A stretch of 64,000 bases of DNA from AA29 sp041481445 (GCA_041481445.1 JBGPBV010000010.1:1-64000); one strand, 5' to 3'. Shown: positions 33,914-43,256, counted from the stretch's first letter. Translations and numbers: made by a program. Notes: generated from the letters alone by a model not told the origin.

Positions 33914-36184
33914 TCAAGGGCGTCGTGTGACATCCGTACTGGCCGAACCCGCCGGCGCATTGGGAAGGGCGACGATCACCGAGCCTCCGACGGCAACGAC
34001 GCCTCCGTACACCCTGGAATAGGCGAGGCCAAAGAGAGGATGGCTGGTAGGCGCGGCGGCGATCGTCCAGAGGTGCCCATCGGCGGACGAGGCGATGGCA
34101 CCATGCTCGCCGGCGGCGACGAACCCGTCAGGAGTGGCGGTCACGGCATTCAACCGTTGAAGACCCCCGGTGGGCGTGACCGAGGCCTGACGGGATGTCC
34201 AGTTGGGCCCGTCCTCGGACGACCAGATCCCATAGCCGACGCCGACAAACGTCCCGTTACGGAAGGCGAGGTCGGCAAGGCCGCCGGGCAGTCCCGTCGC
34301 GTCCCTCATCGTCCAGGCGATCCCGTCGGTGGAGGTGAGGACGAATGGGCGACCGTTGAAGACGGCCGACTCCTCTCCCTCGTAACCGCTCACCACGAAC
34401 TGCCCGCCCCCGAAAGCGATGGAAGTGGCATGCCGGGACTGTCCGTCGGCGGGCGTTCCCGGACTGCGCCGGGTCCAGAGGATCCCGTCCGGGGAAGTGG
34501 CGATCGCGGGCGTATGGGTCGGCCCGTACACGACGCCGACAGCGACGAACAAGCCATGGCCTCGCGTCACCTGCCAATAGAACTCAGGGGGCGTGGGCGG
34601 GAAGACCCCGAGCGGTTCACGGATCACCCACGTCGCGCAGTCGGTCGAGGTCATGATCGTCGGGGCGGCGGCCATGGCGGCGAACGTTCCCGCGCGCCGC
34701 TCCACGGTCGCCCAGTACTCGTAGGGGTTGGGGTACGGCGCCACCGCCGGTGTTTCGTTCGTCCAGGTTATTCCGTCGGTGGACCGCGACACGGCGCCAG
34801 ATGTTCCCACGGCACAATCGACCGCCGCCGTCCCGGCGACCGCTCGGAGCTCCCGTGAACCGGGCGCCGTACGGCTCGTCCAGCCGCTCGTGCCGTCTTC
34901 GGACGTGAGGATGGCGCCGCCGTAACCCACCGCGACGAATCTGCGGCCGAACGTCACCGCGGTCATGAGCAGCATCTCACCCGGTGAGGCAGCGGGTACG
35001 GGAGCATTGGTCCACACGACGCCGTCGGGGCTCGTGAGGATCCAGTCACTGCCGACGACGACGATCGAGCTGGCGTTGCTCGCGACGCCGTAGTAGTCGC
35101 AACACGGCACGGCATGCGCTGTCCATGTCGACCCGTCAGGCGACGTCAGCAGGGTCATGTCGTCTCCGGTGACGACGAACTGGCTGCCGGTGTACGCGAC
35201 AGCAACGAGGAAATTTGTGGCGACGATCGGAGGGACGGGGACGGTCGTCCAGGAGATCCCGTCCGTCGATCGCAACACCGCCTTGTTCGCGCCCACGGCG
35301 ACGAACACACCACCGCCGAAACCTACGGCTCTCAGAGCCGCCGTCGGCGGCGCCGCGCGCAGGGTCCACGCCACGGCATCGGGAGAGGTGATGACGGTGC
35401 CCCGGGCTCCGACCGCGACGTACAAGCCGTCGCCGTAAGCCACTCCGGAGAGGGGGACGTCGCCGTTCGTGGACGCAGGGCGCGCGTCCCGCAAGGTCCA
35501 CTTCCTGCCCTTTGCGGACGTCAACAAGACCCCCGAACCGGTCCCGCCCCACCCGACGGCGACGAACTGTCCGCCGCCATACGCCACACCGTACAGGTGG
35601 GTGGAGCTCGGGTCGGGATTGAAACGGCGCTTCCAGGAGATGCCGTCTAGCGACCGCCAGATGTCTCCGTAGTCTCCGACGGCCACGTACGCCGTCCCGC
35701 CGGACGCGACGGCCTCGAAATGCGATGCGCCGTCCCGGACGCGCTGCCAGGTCGAGTCATCATTGACGATCGTCCCGACCGCCGACGGGTTTGCGATGGT
35801 CACGTTCGTGGCCGTTCCAAGGTTGAGGGCAAGGGTCTCGTCCGGCTCGATCGTCACGTCCCCCAGGATCGGCACGAGTATCGTCTGGCTCGTCACCCCC
35901 GGTGGGAAGACGAGCGTCCCCGAGACCGCCACATAGTCACTGCCGGCCGCGGCCGTGCCATCTGCCGACGCGTAATCAATGCTGGCGGTAGCCGCACTCG
36001 GACCGGACAGCGTGACCGTGAACGCCGCATCGTTCCGGCCGGCATCGCCCTCTCGCACGGACACGTCGCGAATGGTCGCCGCGGGCATCACCGCCGGCTC
36101 GGCTTCGGCTCGATAGGCAATCGTCGAAGGCGCGATCGACAGCGTGATGACGGCGGACGTGACACCGAGCGAAACGAATTTCAT
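33914..36184 (-). CDS. Secreted Calx-beta and beta-propeller repeat protein
   Basis: A 756-residue exported protein. Residues 1-24 are a signal peptide (MKFVSLGVTSAVITL). A Calx-beta domain covers about 36-145 (VREGDAGRNDAAFTVTLSG, IDYASADGTAAAGSDYVAVSG, GDVTIEPDETLALNL). The rest is about 13 copies of a unit of the form FVAVGxxGxIxTSxDGxxW, each about 45 residues, the pattern of Asp-box/YCF48-like propellers; 13-14 units would suit two stacked propellers. Probably a surface or matrix protein that binds calcium and other ligands. The ATG at 36184 is chosen because the signal peptide starts there. Base composition looks slightly less GC-rich than neighbours. Confidence 0.83.
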   Translation of the reverse strand: MKFVSLGVTSAVITLSIAPSTIAYRAEAEPAVMPAATIRDVSVREGDAGRNDAAFTVTLSGPSAATASIDYASADGTAAAGSDYVAVSGTLVFPPGVTSQTILVPILGDVTIEPDETLALNLGTATNVTIANPSAVGTIVNDDSTWQRVRDGASHFEAVASGGTAYVAVGDYGDIWRSLDGISWKRRFNPDPSSTHLYGVAYGGGQFVAVGWGGTGSGVLLTSAKGRKWTLRDARPASTNGDVPLSGVAYGDGLYVAVGARGTVITSPDAVAWTLRAAPPTAALRAVGFGGGVFVAVGANKAVLRSTDGISWTTVPVPPIVATNFLVAVAYTGSQFVVTGDDMTLLTSPDGSTWTAHAVPCCDYYGVASNASSIVVVGSDWILTSPDGVVWTNAPVPAASPGEMLLMTAVTFGRRFVAVGYGGAILTSEDGTSGWTSRTAPGSRELRAVAGTAAVDCAVGTSGAVSRSTDGITWTNETPAVAPYPNPYEYWATVERRAGTFAAMAAAPTIMTSTDCATWVIREPLGVFPPTPPEFYWQVTRGHGLFVAVGVVYGPTHTPAIATSPDGILWTRRSPGTPADGQSRHATSIAFGGGQFVVSGYEGEESAVFNGRPFVLTSTDGIAWTMRDATGLPGGLADLAFRNGTFVGVGYGIWSSEDGPNWTSRQASVTPTGGLQRLNAVTATPDGFVAAGEHGAIASSADGHLWTIAAAPTSHPLFGLAYSRVYGGVVAVGGSVIVALPNAPAGSASTDVTRRP

Positions 36185-36230
36185 TGGAGCCTCGAGGACG
36201 GACTCGGCGCGCGAGGGAGAGCCTGCGACG

Positions 36231-36258
36231 AGTATGCCTGAGCCGGGACCCTCTTCAA
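36231..36258 (-). promoter_or_regulatory. Candidate promoter of the Calx-beta/propeller gene
   Basis: On the minus strand TTGAAG (36253-36258) and CATACT (36231-36236) with a 16-base spacer, giving a leader of roughly 40 bases before the ATG at 36184. Confidence 0.4.
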
Positions 36259-36386
36259 GGGCAGATCGGCTCACCAAGGCATGGAACATGCGGCTCAATC
36301 CGCGCCATTCGAACGCCTCCGGCATTTCCGCACTCCGATGAACGTCGGCAGACGATCCACCCGGGGTGGTGGGTGCGACGGACGGA

Positions 36387-37505
36387 TCACACGCCGCGAG
36401 ACGCCGCCTCGCGATACGCGGCCAGGGTCGCCCGCGCCGTGCGCTCCCACGTGTACTGCCGGGCGCGTTCGAGGCCGCGGGTCCGAAGGTCCTGCCGACG
36501 TGAAGCGTCCGTGCCGACGGCCAGGAGCGCCTCCGCGATCGCGGCATCGTCCAGCGGATCGACCAGCACGGCCGCCCCCTCCCCGATCTCGGCCAGCGAC
36601 GACGACCGCGACGTGATGACGGGCGTCCCGCAGGCCATCGCCTCCACCACCGGGAAGCCGAACCCCTCGTACAGGCTCGCGTACACGAGCGCGGTGGCGT
36701 GGGAGTACAGGAGCGGCAGGTCCTCCTCCGGCGCGTAATCGAGGAACGTCACGCGGCCGGCCAGCTCCGGGCGCGCCGCTTCCGCGAACACGTCGTCGCA
36801 CTTCCAGCCGCGCTGGCCGACGAGGACGAACCGCTGGGAAGGCATCTCGCCGCACACCCGCGCGAACGCGCGCAGGACGCGCGCCACGTTCTTGCGGGGC
36901 TCCAGGGTCCCGACGTACAGGAAGTACGGTGGGCGGACGCCGTAGCCGGCGGCGAGCGTGTCCAGGCCGCCGGCGACCGGACCGAACGTCGGGGAAGGCG
37001 CATAGGGGATCACGCGGATACGCTCGGCGGCGATGCCGAGCACGCACATGATGTCGCGCCGCGTCGCCTCCGACGGGGCCAGGATCAGCCGCGCGCGCTG
37101 GGCGACCGCCGGGACCAGGCTCGACGTCAGCAGCCTCTTCTTGAACGTGTGGTGCTCGGGCATGAGGCTGAGCGTCATGTCGTGGATCGAGACGACGTAG
37201 GGCACGCGCGTGAGCACCGGGGCCAGGTAGTTCGTGAAGTGCACGACGTCGGGCCGGAGGGTGCGCAGGATCAGCGGCAGCGAGAGCTGCATCCAGACCG
37301 AGCGCACGGGGAATCGGCCGCCCTCGTGGACGCGAACGCGGGGCGGATGAGGGGTGACCGGCACCGGGTGGTTCGAGAGCACGACGAGCTCGAGATCGCC
37401 GGCGTCGGCCGACCCCGCGGCCAGGGTGTCGAGCAGGCGCTTGGTGTAGTACCCCACGCCGCTGATCCGGCCCACGAGCGTGGTGGCGTCGAAGCCGACG
37501 ATCAC
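36387..37505 (-). CDS. Glycosyltransferase family 4 (GT-B)
   Basis: A 372-residue GT4 enzyme. The N-terminal domain starts VIVGFDATTLVGRISGVGYY; the donor domain has YVGTLEPRKNVARVL, the LPLLYSHATALVYAS segment and YEGFGFPVVEAMACGTPVI with the Glu-x7-Glu type motif of retaining GT4 enzymes. It is typical of O-antigen or capsule mannosyl/rhamnosyl-type transferases; the sugar cannot be read. The start is the GTG at 37505, in a four-base overlap with the O-antigen-ligase-like gene upstream, so the pair is coupled. Confidence 0.9.
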   Translation of the reverse strand: MIVGFDATTLVGRISGVGYYTKRLLDTLAAGSADAGDLELVVLSNHPVPVTPHPPRVRVHEGGRFPVRSVWMQLSLPLILRTLRPDVVHFTNYLAPVLTRVPYVVSIHDMTLSLMPEHHTFKKRLLTSSLVPAVAQRARLILAPSEATRRDIMCVLGIAAERIRVIPYAPSPTFGPVAGGLDTLAAGYGVRPPYFLYVGTLEPRKNVARVLRAFARVCGEMPSQRFVLVGQRGWKCDDVFAEAARPELAGRVTFLDYAPEEDLPLLYSHATALVYASLYEGFGFPVVEAMACGTPVITSRSSSLAEIGEGAAVLVDPLDDAAIAEALLAVGTDASRRQDLRTRGLERARQYTWERTARATLAAYREAASRGV

Positions 37506-39172
37506 GCGCGGGGCTCGATCGCGGAGGACGCCGGAGACGCGCCGAGGGCGGCCGCCGTCCCCACCGCGAACGCGAGCACCAGGTAGTGCCCGGTGAACGC
37601 CAGGACGTAGTCGACCGTGCCGTGGACCACGACGAAGGCGAGGAGCGACCCGGCGGCCGCCGCCTCCGGCCACGCCGCGGCGTCCGCGCCCGCGCGCCAG
37701 ACGAACCAGAGCCCGGCGCCGAGGCTCGAGACGAGCAGCATCGCCGCGATGGTGCCGGACGTGGCCGCGACCTCGAGGAGGAGGTCGTTGGCATAGACGC
37801 GATCGTCCCAGATCGCCTGGCCGGCCCAGGGGCCGTACAGGCGCCGGAACCGATCGGGCCCCACGCCGAGCCACGGGTGCGCCCGCCACATCCCGAGCGC
37901 GAGCGACCAAAGCTCGCCGCGTCCCGGCCGCCAGGCCAGGCCGGTGAGCGACGGCGGGGACACGCTCGGAGCGACGGCGGCGGCCGAAGAGGCCGCGCCG
38001 ATGGTCACGGGCACGGCGGCGGGCGGGACCCCCTGCCCGCTGAACCACGACGTGTGCTCCTGGACCATGTCCCACAGGAGCAGGTACGAGCCCGGGCGCC
38101 CCGGCGCGCGCACGTCGGCCACGAGCGACACGCTCTGGCCAGGATCCAGCGCGTGCGGCAGGACCGTCCGCCCGCCGTCCATGGCCAGGCGCCGCTCGAC
38201 GTCGTACCAGTGATACGACAGGTGGAACTGGCCTTCGACCGTCCAGGTCTTGAGGCCGGTGTTGGTGACGCGCACCGAGGTCCGGGTGGCGCCGCCCGGG
38301 GCCAGGACGAGCGACTGCGCCTCCGGCTCGTAGCGCGCGCCGTACCACTCCGCGACCCCCTCCGATCCCAGCCGAAGCTGGAACACCTCGCGGCCGGCCG
38401 AGAACAGGACGGCGGCGAGGGCGACCGTGGCCAGCGCGGCCGCGGGTACGCGGGCACGGTCGGGCGCGGCCCGCGCCACGAGGACGATCGCGACGACGAG
38501 GGAGGCGGCCAGGGCCAGGAGGGCTCCGCGCGAGTAGGTGTAGAGCAGGCCCACCGCGAACGGCGCGGCCAGGACGGCCGTGCGCCCGAGGCTCCACCGC
38601 CGGGCGCCGGCGGCGGCCACCGCGGCCAGGAGGCCGTACGCGATCGCGGCCGCTCCGAGGTTCGGATACTCGGAGCCCGCCGTGGCCCGCCGCACGCCCG
38701 CCACGTTGAACGGCATCTCGCGGAAGGCGGCCAGGAACGGGTCGAGCACGCGCACTCCGGCGCCCTCCAGGATCGCGAGGACGGAGGCGACTCCACCACC
38801 CAGGGCCAGCCCGACCAGCGCGCGCCTCCGATCGCCGGCCTCCGCCGCCGCCACCACGGCGGCGAACACGGCCATGAAGGCCATGCGGAGCGTGAACTTC
38901 AGCGCCGCCGCACGGTCGCCGTCGGCCGCGGCCGCGGAGACGAGCTCGACGGCGGCGAACGCGGCGAGGAGCGCCACGGGCAGACGGAGCCGCCGGCGCC
39001 CGCGGGCCAGGGCGGCCGCCCCGAGCGCTCCCGTCGCGGCCAGGGCCACCGCCTCCAGCAGGGTCACGTGGAAGGGGCCGGCCGGGCACGTCGGGGATCG
39101 CGGCTCGAAGGGCACGAGTGCCATCACCGCCGGCAGCGCGACCGAGGTCCACCGGCGGGGGGGCGGGTCCAT
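37502..39172 (-). CDS. O-antigen ligase/polymerase-like membrane protein with an inserted beta-domain
   Basis: A 556-residue protein with about eleven helices. The Wzy_C-type motif HPWLGVGPDRF lies at 432-442, preceded by the TYSRGALLAL helix. Between helices, residues about 275-395 form a soluble Ig-like insert (VRVTNTGLKTW, LDPGQSVSLVADVRAPG, LLLWDMVQE), as found in some extracytoplasmic carbohydrate-related proteins. It probably polymerises or ligates a surface glycan made with the glycosyltransferase it overlaps. The ATG at 39172 is preceded by a good promoter. Confidence 0.83.
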   Translation of the reverse strand: MDPPPRRWTSVALPAVMALVPFEPRSPTCPAGPFHVTLLEAVALAATGALGAAALARGRRRLRLPVALLAAFAAVELVSAAAADGDRAAALKFTLRMAFMAVFAAVVAAAEAGDRRRALVGLALGGGVASVLAILEGAGVRVLDPFLAAFREMPFNVAGVRRATAGSEYPNLGAAAIAYGLLAAVAAAGARRWSLGRTAVLAAPFAVGLLYTYSRGALLALAASLVVAIVLVARAAPDRARVPAAALATVALAAVLFSAGREVFQLRLGSEGVAEWYGARYEPEAQSLVLAPGGATRTSVRVTNTGLKTWTVEGQFHLSYHWYDVERRLAMDGGRTVLPHALDPGQSVSLVADVRAPGRPGSYLLLWDMVQEHTSWFSGQGVPPAAVPVTIGAASSAAAVAPSVSPPSLTGLAWRPGRGELWSLALGMWRAHPWLGVGPDRFRRLYGPWAGQAIWDDRVYANDLLLEVAATSGTIAAMLLVSSLGAGLWFVWRAGADAAAWPEAAAAGSLLAFVVVHGTVDYVLAFTGHYLVLAFAVGTAAALGASPASSAIEPRA

Positions 39173-39191
39173 GACGGGCGAGGCTCCATCG

Positions 39192-39221
39192 AGGCTAAGC
39201 CGGTGGCGCGCGGCCTGTCAA
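39192..39221 (-). promoter_or_regulatory. Sigma-70-type promoter of the O-antigen-ligase/glycosyltransferase operon
   Basis: On the minus strand a consensus TTGACA (39216-39221) and TAGCCT (39192-39197) with an 18-base spacer, about 20 bases before the ATG at 39172. Confidence 0.6.
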
Positions 39222-39253
39222 CGCACGGCCTCTGGCCGGCGGGGGGCGCGGTG

Positions 39254-39259
39254 TATGAT
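39254..39259 (+). promoter_or_regulatory. Candidate -10 box of the first kinase gene
   Basis: TATGAT 13 bases before the ATG at 39273, divergent from the O-antigen-ligase promoter. The -35 region is poor. Confidence 0.35.
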
Positions 39260-39272
39260 GCGCGTCCGACCC

Positions 39273-40952
39273 ATGCTCGAGCAGATCGGCAAGTACAAGA
39301 TCCTGGAAAAGATCGGGCAGGGAGCCATGGGCGAGGTCTACAAGGCCCACGATCCCATCCTCAACCGGTTCGTCGCCGTCAAGACGATCTCGGGAGACCT
39401 CGGCTCCGACGACCAGCTCCGCAAGCGGTTCCAGCGCGAGGCCCAGTCGGCCGCCCGCCTGAATCACCCCAACATCATCACCGTCTACGACTACGGGGAG
39501 GAGCAGGGCAAGATCTACATGGCGATGGAGCTGCTCGACGGGGCCGACCTCAAGCAGGCGATCGCCCGCCGGGCCGAGATGAGCCTGGACGAGAAGCTCT
39601 CGATCGTCGACCAGATCGCGGAGGGGCTCGCCTTCGCGCACGCCCACGACGTCGTCCATCGGGACCTCAAGCCCGCCAACATCCACCTCCTGGGCAACGG
39701 CCAGGTCAAGATCATGGATTTCGGCCTGGCCCGCCTGGGCGGATCGGAGATGACGCGCACGGGCATGGTCATGGGCACCCCGCACTACATGTCCCCTGAA
39801 CAGGTCCGGGGAGAGCGCGCGGACGCCAAGTCCGACGTGTTCGCGCTCGGCTGCGTCTTCTACGAGCTGATCACCTACCGCAAGCCCTTCGACGCCGACT
39901 CCATGCACTCGGTGCTCTTCAAGGTGATGCAGGAGGAGCCGGCGCCGGTCATCCAGGTGACGCCGGGGACGCCGGCCGTGCTGAGCCAGGTGATCGAGCG
40001 GGCGATGGCGAAGCACCCCTCGCAGCGCTTCGCCAACGCGGGCGAGTTCCGCTCGGCCCTCCACCGGGCCATGCAGGCGGTGGCCACCGGGCGCGGCGAG
40101 CAGGGGCTGCCGGACCTGGCCGTGCCCCCGCCGACGCCGTCCGCCCGCGGCGCCGACTCCTCGGCGATGGCGTCGGCCTCGGGGTCGGCATCCGCCGTCC
40201 GCACCGGCTCGTCCGTGAGCGCGCCCCGTCCGGCGGGCCCGGCCAGCCGGGCCAGTACCTCCTCGCCTCCGGCTCGGCGGTCCTCGATGGTGCCGCTGGT
40301 CGTCGGGGGCCTGGTGGCCCTCGCCATCGCCGTGGCCGCGGCCGCCTTCGTGATGTTCGGGAGGCGGTCCGACCTCACCGCCACCGCCTCGGTGCCGACC
40401 ACGACGCGGCCCGCGCAGGTGGACGTCCTCTCCCAGGAGCTGGCCCGATCGCAGGTCGAGCTGGCGCGCCGCCGCGCGGAGGTGGGCGACTTCCGTGACG
40501 CGATGCGCCAGGCCGAGCGCGCGCTGAAGATCGATCCCACGAACAAGGACGCGCAGGCGATCTTCACGAGCTCGAAGACGACCGCGGACCAGGTCGAGAA
40601 GGCGGCCGCGGGCGCCCGCGAGGCCGTGGCCGCCAGCGACAACGCCCGTGCCGCGGACGCCCTCTGGACGCTGCTCTCCCTCGAGCCGGCCAACGCCGTC
40701 GCCGCCGAGGTCGCGCCCAAGGTGGAGCCGGTCTTCCGCGACCGCGCGGAGGAGGCGCGGCGCGCCATGACCGCGTCGCGTCAGGCCACGGAGGCCTTCA
40801 AGGCCGCCACCGCTCTCGACGCCTTCAAGGAGGGCACGGACCTCGTCCGCCAGGGGGAGGCCGACTTCAAGGCCGGCCGCTTCGCCAGCGCCGCCCGCCG
40901 CTTCGTGAACGCGCGCGAGCGCTTCGAGCGCGCAGGCCGCACGACGCACTGA
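39273..40952 (+). CDS. PknB-type Ser/Thr protein kinase with TPR-like sensor tail (copy 1)
   Basis: A 559-residue transmembrane kinase. The catalytic domain spans about 8-265: glycine loop IGQGAMGEVY, Lys37 in FVAVKTI, VHRDLKPAN, MDFGLARLG, the activation segment EMTRTGMVMGTPHYMSPEQ and SDVFALGC. A Ser/Ala/Pro linker leads to a single helix (MVPLVVGGLVALAIAV, about residues 340-365), then an extracytoplasmic helical region with TPR-like EVGDFRDAMRQAERALKID. In-frame ATGs at 39255 and 39258 lie within the -10 region, so 39273 is chosen. It faces a paralog (40987-43236) head-on. Confidence 0.92.
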   Translation: MLEQIGKYKILEKIGQGAMGEVYKAHDPILNRFVAVKTISGDLGSDDQLRKRFQREAQSAARLNHPNIITVYDYGEEQGKIYMAMELLDGADLKQAIARRAEMSLDEKLSIVDQIAEGLAFAHAHDVVHRDLKPANIHLLGNGQVKIMDFGLARLGGSEMTRTGMVMGTPHYMSPEQVRGERADAKSDVFALGCVFYELITYRKPFDADSMHSVLFKVMQEEPAPVIQVTPGTPAVLSQVIERAMAKHPSQRFANAGEFRSALHRAMQAVATGRGEQGLPDLAVPPPTPSARGADSSAMASASGSASAVRTGSSVSAPRPAGPASRASTSSPPARRSSMVPLVVGGLVALAIAVAAAAFVMFGRRSDLTATASVPTTTRPAQVDVLSQELARSQVELARRRAEVGDFRDAMRQAERALKIDPTNKDAQAIFTSSKTTADQVEKAAAGAREAVAASDNARAADALWTLLSLEPANAVAAEVAPKVEPVFRDRAEEARRAMTASRQATEAFKAATALDAFKEGTDLVRQGEADFKAGRFASAARRFVNARERFERAGRTTH

Positions 40953-40956
40953 GCAT

Positions 40957-40980
40957 CCGGCCGCGCCGGGCGCGGACCGG
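40957..40980. terminator. Hairpin between the convergent kinase genes
   Basis: CCGG-CCGCGCC and GGCGCGG-A-CCGG can form an 11-base-pair stem with one bulge in the 34 bases between the two stops. No T-run on either strand, so bidirectional termination is only plausible. Confidence 0.4.
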
Positions 40981-40986
40981 GGGGGG

Positions 40987-43236
40987 CTACTGCAGGCCGA
41001 TCGTCTGGATCGTCCAGCCGCCGCCCGCCTGCGCGAGGTGGAAGACCTGCCGGACGGGAGGGACCGTCCGGCCGTTGATGGTGTCCTGTCGCGTCACCCG
41101 GACGGTGGCCTGGGCTCCCTGCAGCTCAACGGCATCGATGGTGATCCCGACCTGCTGGGACTTGATCTGCTTGAACGACTCCGCCAGCCGCTTCTCCTCG
41201 TCGCTACTCAGGTTCGGCTTGACCGCCCTGAACAACGCGATGTCCTTGCCCTGGATGGCACGGCCGTAGTCGGCCAGGACCTTGACGATCGCCGGGTCCT
41301 GGGCCGGTCCGGCCGCCGTCGTCGTGGGGACGGCGGGGAGCGTGGGGGCGGGGAGCGTCACCGCGGGGGCGCTGACGGGTGGAATCGTCACCGCCGTCGG
41401 CGGTACGTTGCGCGCGACGAGCGTCGTGGGGACCGTGGGCAGGGGACGGGCGGCGGCGGCGGCCGCCGCGGCCGCGGCCGCCCGGGCCGCCGCCTCGGCG
41501 GCACGGCGCGCCCGCTCGTAGTCGTCGCGTGACTCGGAGAACTTCTGGGTGGCCACCGCGAACTCGCCCTTCTTCAGGAGGGCCTCGCCCTCCCGGCCCG
41601 CGCGCTCGGCCTGGCCGAAGCTCTCCGCCTCGTTCCCGTTGACCTGCTCCGCCCCGCGGCGCGCCTCCGCCGCCAGCCGCTGGGCATCCTCCGCCTGCTT
41701 GCGGAACTGCGCGTTGAGGGCGGCGGTGAGCTCCCCGGCCACGGGGTGGCGCGGATCGAGGGCGAGCACGCGGGCGAGGGCGCGCGCCGCGTGGTCGGTG
41801 TCGCCGGCGTCGAAGGCCTGGCGCGCCTCCGCCGCCACCGCGTCCAGCTCCGCCGACGTCCGCTGCGCCTCCTCGACGACCTGCCTGGCCTCCGCGCTCG
41901 ACGGGTCGAGGGCGAGCGCGCGCTGGGCCCGGCTGATCGCGCCCTTGTAGTCCTTGTTCGCGAGGTCGACGCGGGCCAGCTCCACCTGGTTGCCAACCAG
42001 CGCCTCCTTGAGGGCGCCGACCTGCTCGCTGGTGAGGTCCGCCGACGGCACCGTCGGCGGCGGCGTGGCGCGGGGCCGCAGGGCCACCACCGCCCCGGCG
42101 CCGATCGCCGCCGTCACGATCAGCGCCGCCCCGAGGTACAGGGGCCAGCGGTGTGGTGTGGCCTCGACATGCACGGGGGGGGCCATGCCCGTGGCCGCCC
42201 GGCCGTTGAGGGTTCGGGGGCCGCGCAGGGACTCCCGGGCGGGTGCGGGCGGACGCAGGTCGAGCGCGGTGGCGCCCTTGGTGGCCGCGCGCGTTCCGGC
42301 GGGCGCCGCCATCACGGTGTCGGGGGACATGACCGTCGCCGCGCCGCCGTCGGCGCGAGGCTCGAGGTCGAGCCTGGTCGCCTCCGCGTCGCCGGCCATC
42401 GAGTACTCGCCGCCGGCCATCGCCTCGCGCACCTTGCGCAGCGCGTCCCGCATCTCTCCGGCGTTCTGGAACCGGTGTTCCGGGTCCTTGGCCAGGCACC
42501 GCTCCACGAAAGCCACGAAGGCGGCGGGCAGGGCGGGCACGAGGGTGCGCACCGGCTCCGGATCCTGCTCCAGCACCTTGTAGAGGATCGTGTGCATGGA
42601 GTCGGCGTTGAAGGCCTTCTTGTTCGAGAGCAGCTCGTAGAAGACCGCTCCCAGCGAGAAGATGTCCGACCGGGCGTCGGCCTTGGTGCCCCGCACCTGC
42701 TCGGGGGACATGTAGTTGGGCGTGCCCATCACCATGCCCGTCCGCGTCATCTCGGAGGTCCCGATGCGGGCCAGGCCGAAATCCATGATCTTGACCCGGC
42801 CGTTGGGGAGCACGCGGAGGTTGGCGGGCTTGAGGTCGCGGTGGATCACGCCCTGGAGATGCGCGTAGGTGAGCCCCTCCGCGATCTGCTCCATCACGTC
42901 GAGCTTGTCCCAGAGGTCGTTGAGGCTCTTGGCGGCGATGAGCTCCTTCAGGTCGGAGCCGTCGAGCAGCTCCATGGCCATGTAGAACCGGCCCTGCTCC
43001 TCGCCGAAGTCGAACACGGTCACGATGTTCGCGTGGTTGAGCCGGGCCGCGGACTGCGCCTCCCGCCGAAAGCGCGCCACGAGCTGATCGTCGGCCGCGT
43101 AGAGCTCGGCCATCGTCTTGACCGCGACGTCGCGGTTGAGGACGGGATCGTGGGCGCGGAAGACCTCCCCCATCGCGCCCGAGCCGATCTTGGCTACGAT
43201 CTGGTACTTACCGATCTTGGCGGGTTGCTCGGCCAT
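40987..43236 (-). CDS. PknB-type Ser/Thr protein kinase with TPR-like tail (copy 2)
   Basis: A 749-residue paralog of the previous kinase. Kinase domain about 9-270: IGSGAMGEVF, VAVKTM, IHRDLKPAN, MDFGLARIG, EMTRTGMVMGTPNYMSPEQ. A linker and one membrane helix (PLYLGAALIVTAAIG) are followed by TPR-like repeats (DLANKDYKGAISRAQRALALD), an alanine run, a Pro/Thr-rich stretch and a C-terminal ~100-residue domain (DPAIVKVLADYGRAIQGKDI to the end) that resembles SnoaL/NTF2-like sensor modules. It may sense envelope or periplasmic signals. The ATG at 43236 lies ten bases after a -10-like TAACAT. Confidence 0.92.
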   Translation of the reverse strand: MAEQPAKIGKYQIVAKIGSGAMGEVFRAHDPVLNRDVAVKTMAELYAADDQLVARFRREAQSAARLNHANIVTVFDFGEEQGRFYMAMELLDGSDLKELIAAKSLNDLWDKLDVMEQIAEGLTYAHLQGVIHRDLKPANLRVLPNGRVKIMDFGLARIGTSEMTRTGMVMGTPNYMSPEQVRGTKADARSDIFSLGAVFYELLSNKKAFNADSMHTILYKVLEQDPEPVRTLVPALPAAFVAFVERCLAKDPEHRFQNAGEMRDALRKVREAMAGGEYSMAGDAEATRLDLEPRADGGAATVMSPDTVMAAPAGTRAATKGATALDLRPPAPARESLRGPRTLNGRAATGMAPPVHVEATPHRWPLYLGAALIVTAAIGAGAVVALRPRATPPPTVPSADLTSEQVGALKEALVGNQVELARVDLANKDYKGAISRAQRALALDPSSAEARQVVEEAQRTSAELDAVAAEARQAFDAGDTDHAARALARVLALDPRHPVAGELTAALNAQFRKQAEDAQRLAAEARRGAEQVNGNEAESFGQAERAGREGEALLKKGEFAVATQKFSESRDDYERARRAAEAAARAAAAAAAAAAARPLPTVPTTLVARNVPPTAVTIPPVSAPAVTLPAPTLPAVPTTTAAGPAQDPAIVKVLADYGRAIQGKDIALFRAVKPNLSSDEEKRLAESFKQIKSQQVGITIDAVELQGAQATVRVTRQDTINGRTVPPVRQVFHLAQAGGGWTIQTIGLQ

Positions 43237-43246
43237 GAGCCTGCCG

Positions 43247-43256
43247 ATGTTAGCAT
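43247..43256. promoter_or_regulatory. Overlapping divergent -10 elements between the kinase and radical SAM genes
   Basis: The ten bases ATGTTAGCAT read TAGCAT (43251-43256) on the plus strand, seven bases before the radical SAM ATG, and TAACAT (43247-43252) on the minus strand, ten bases before the kinase ATG. The start codons are only 27 bases apart. Neither side has an obvious -35 or Shine-Dalgarno. Confidence 0.45.

Noticed and set aside
31493..34858. 1121-codon open frame opposite mrfA
   Set aside because: Same effect. The mrfA frame contains all helicase motifs and its four-cysteine zinc site.
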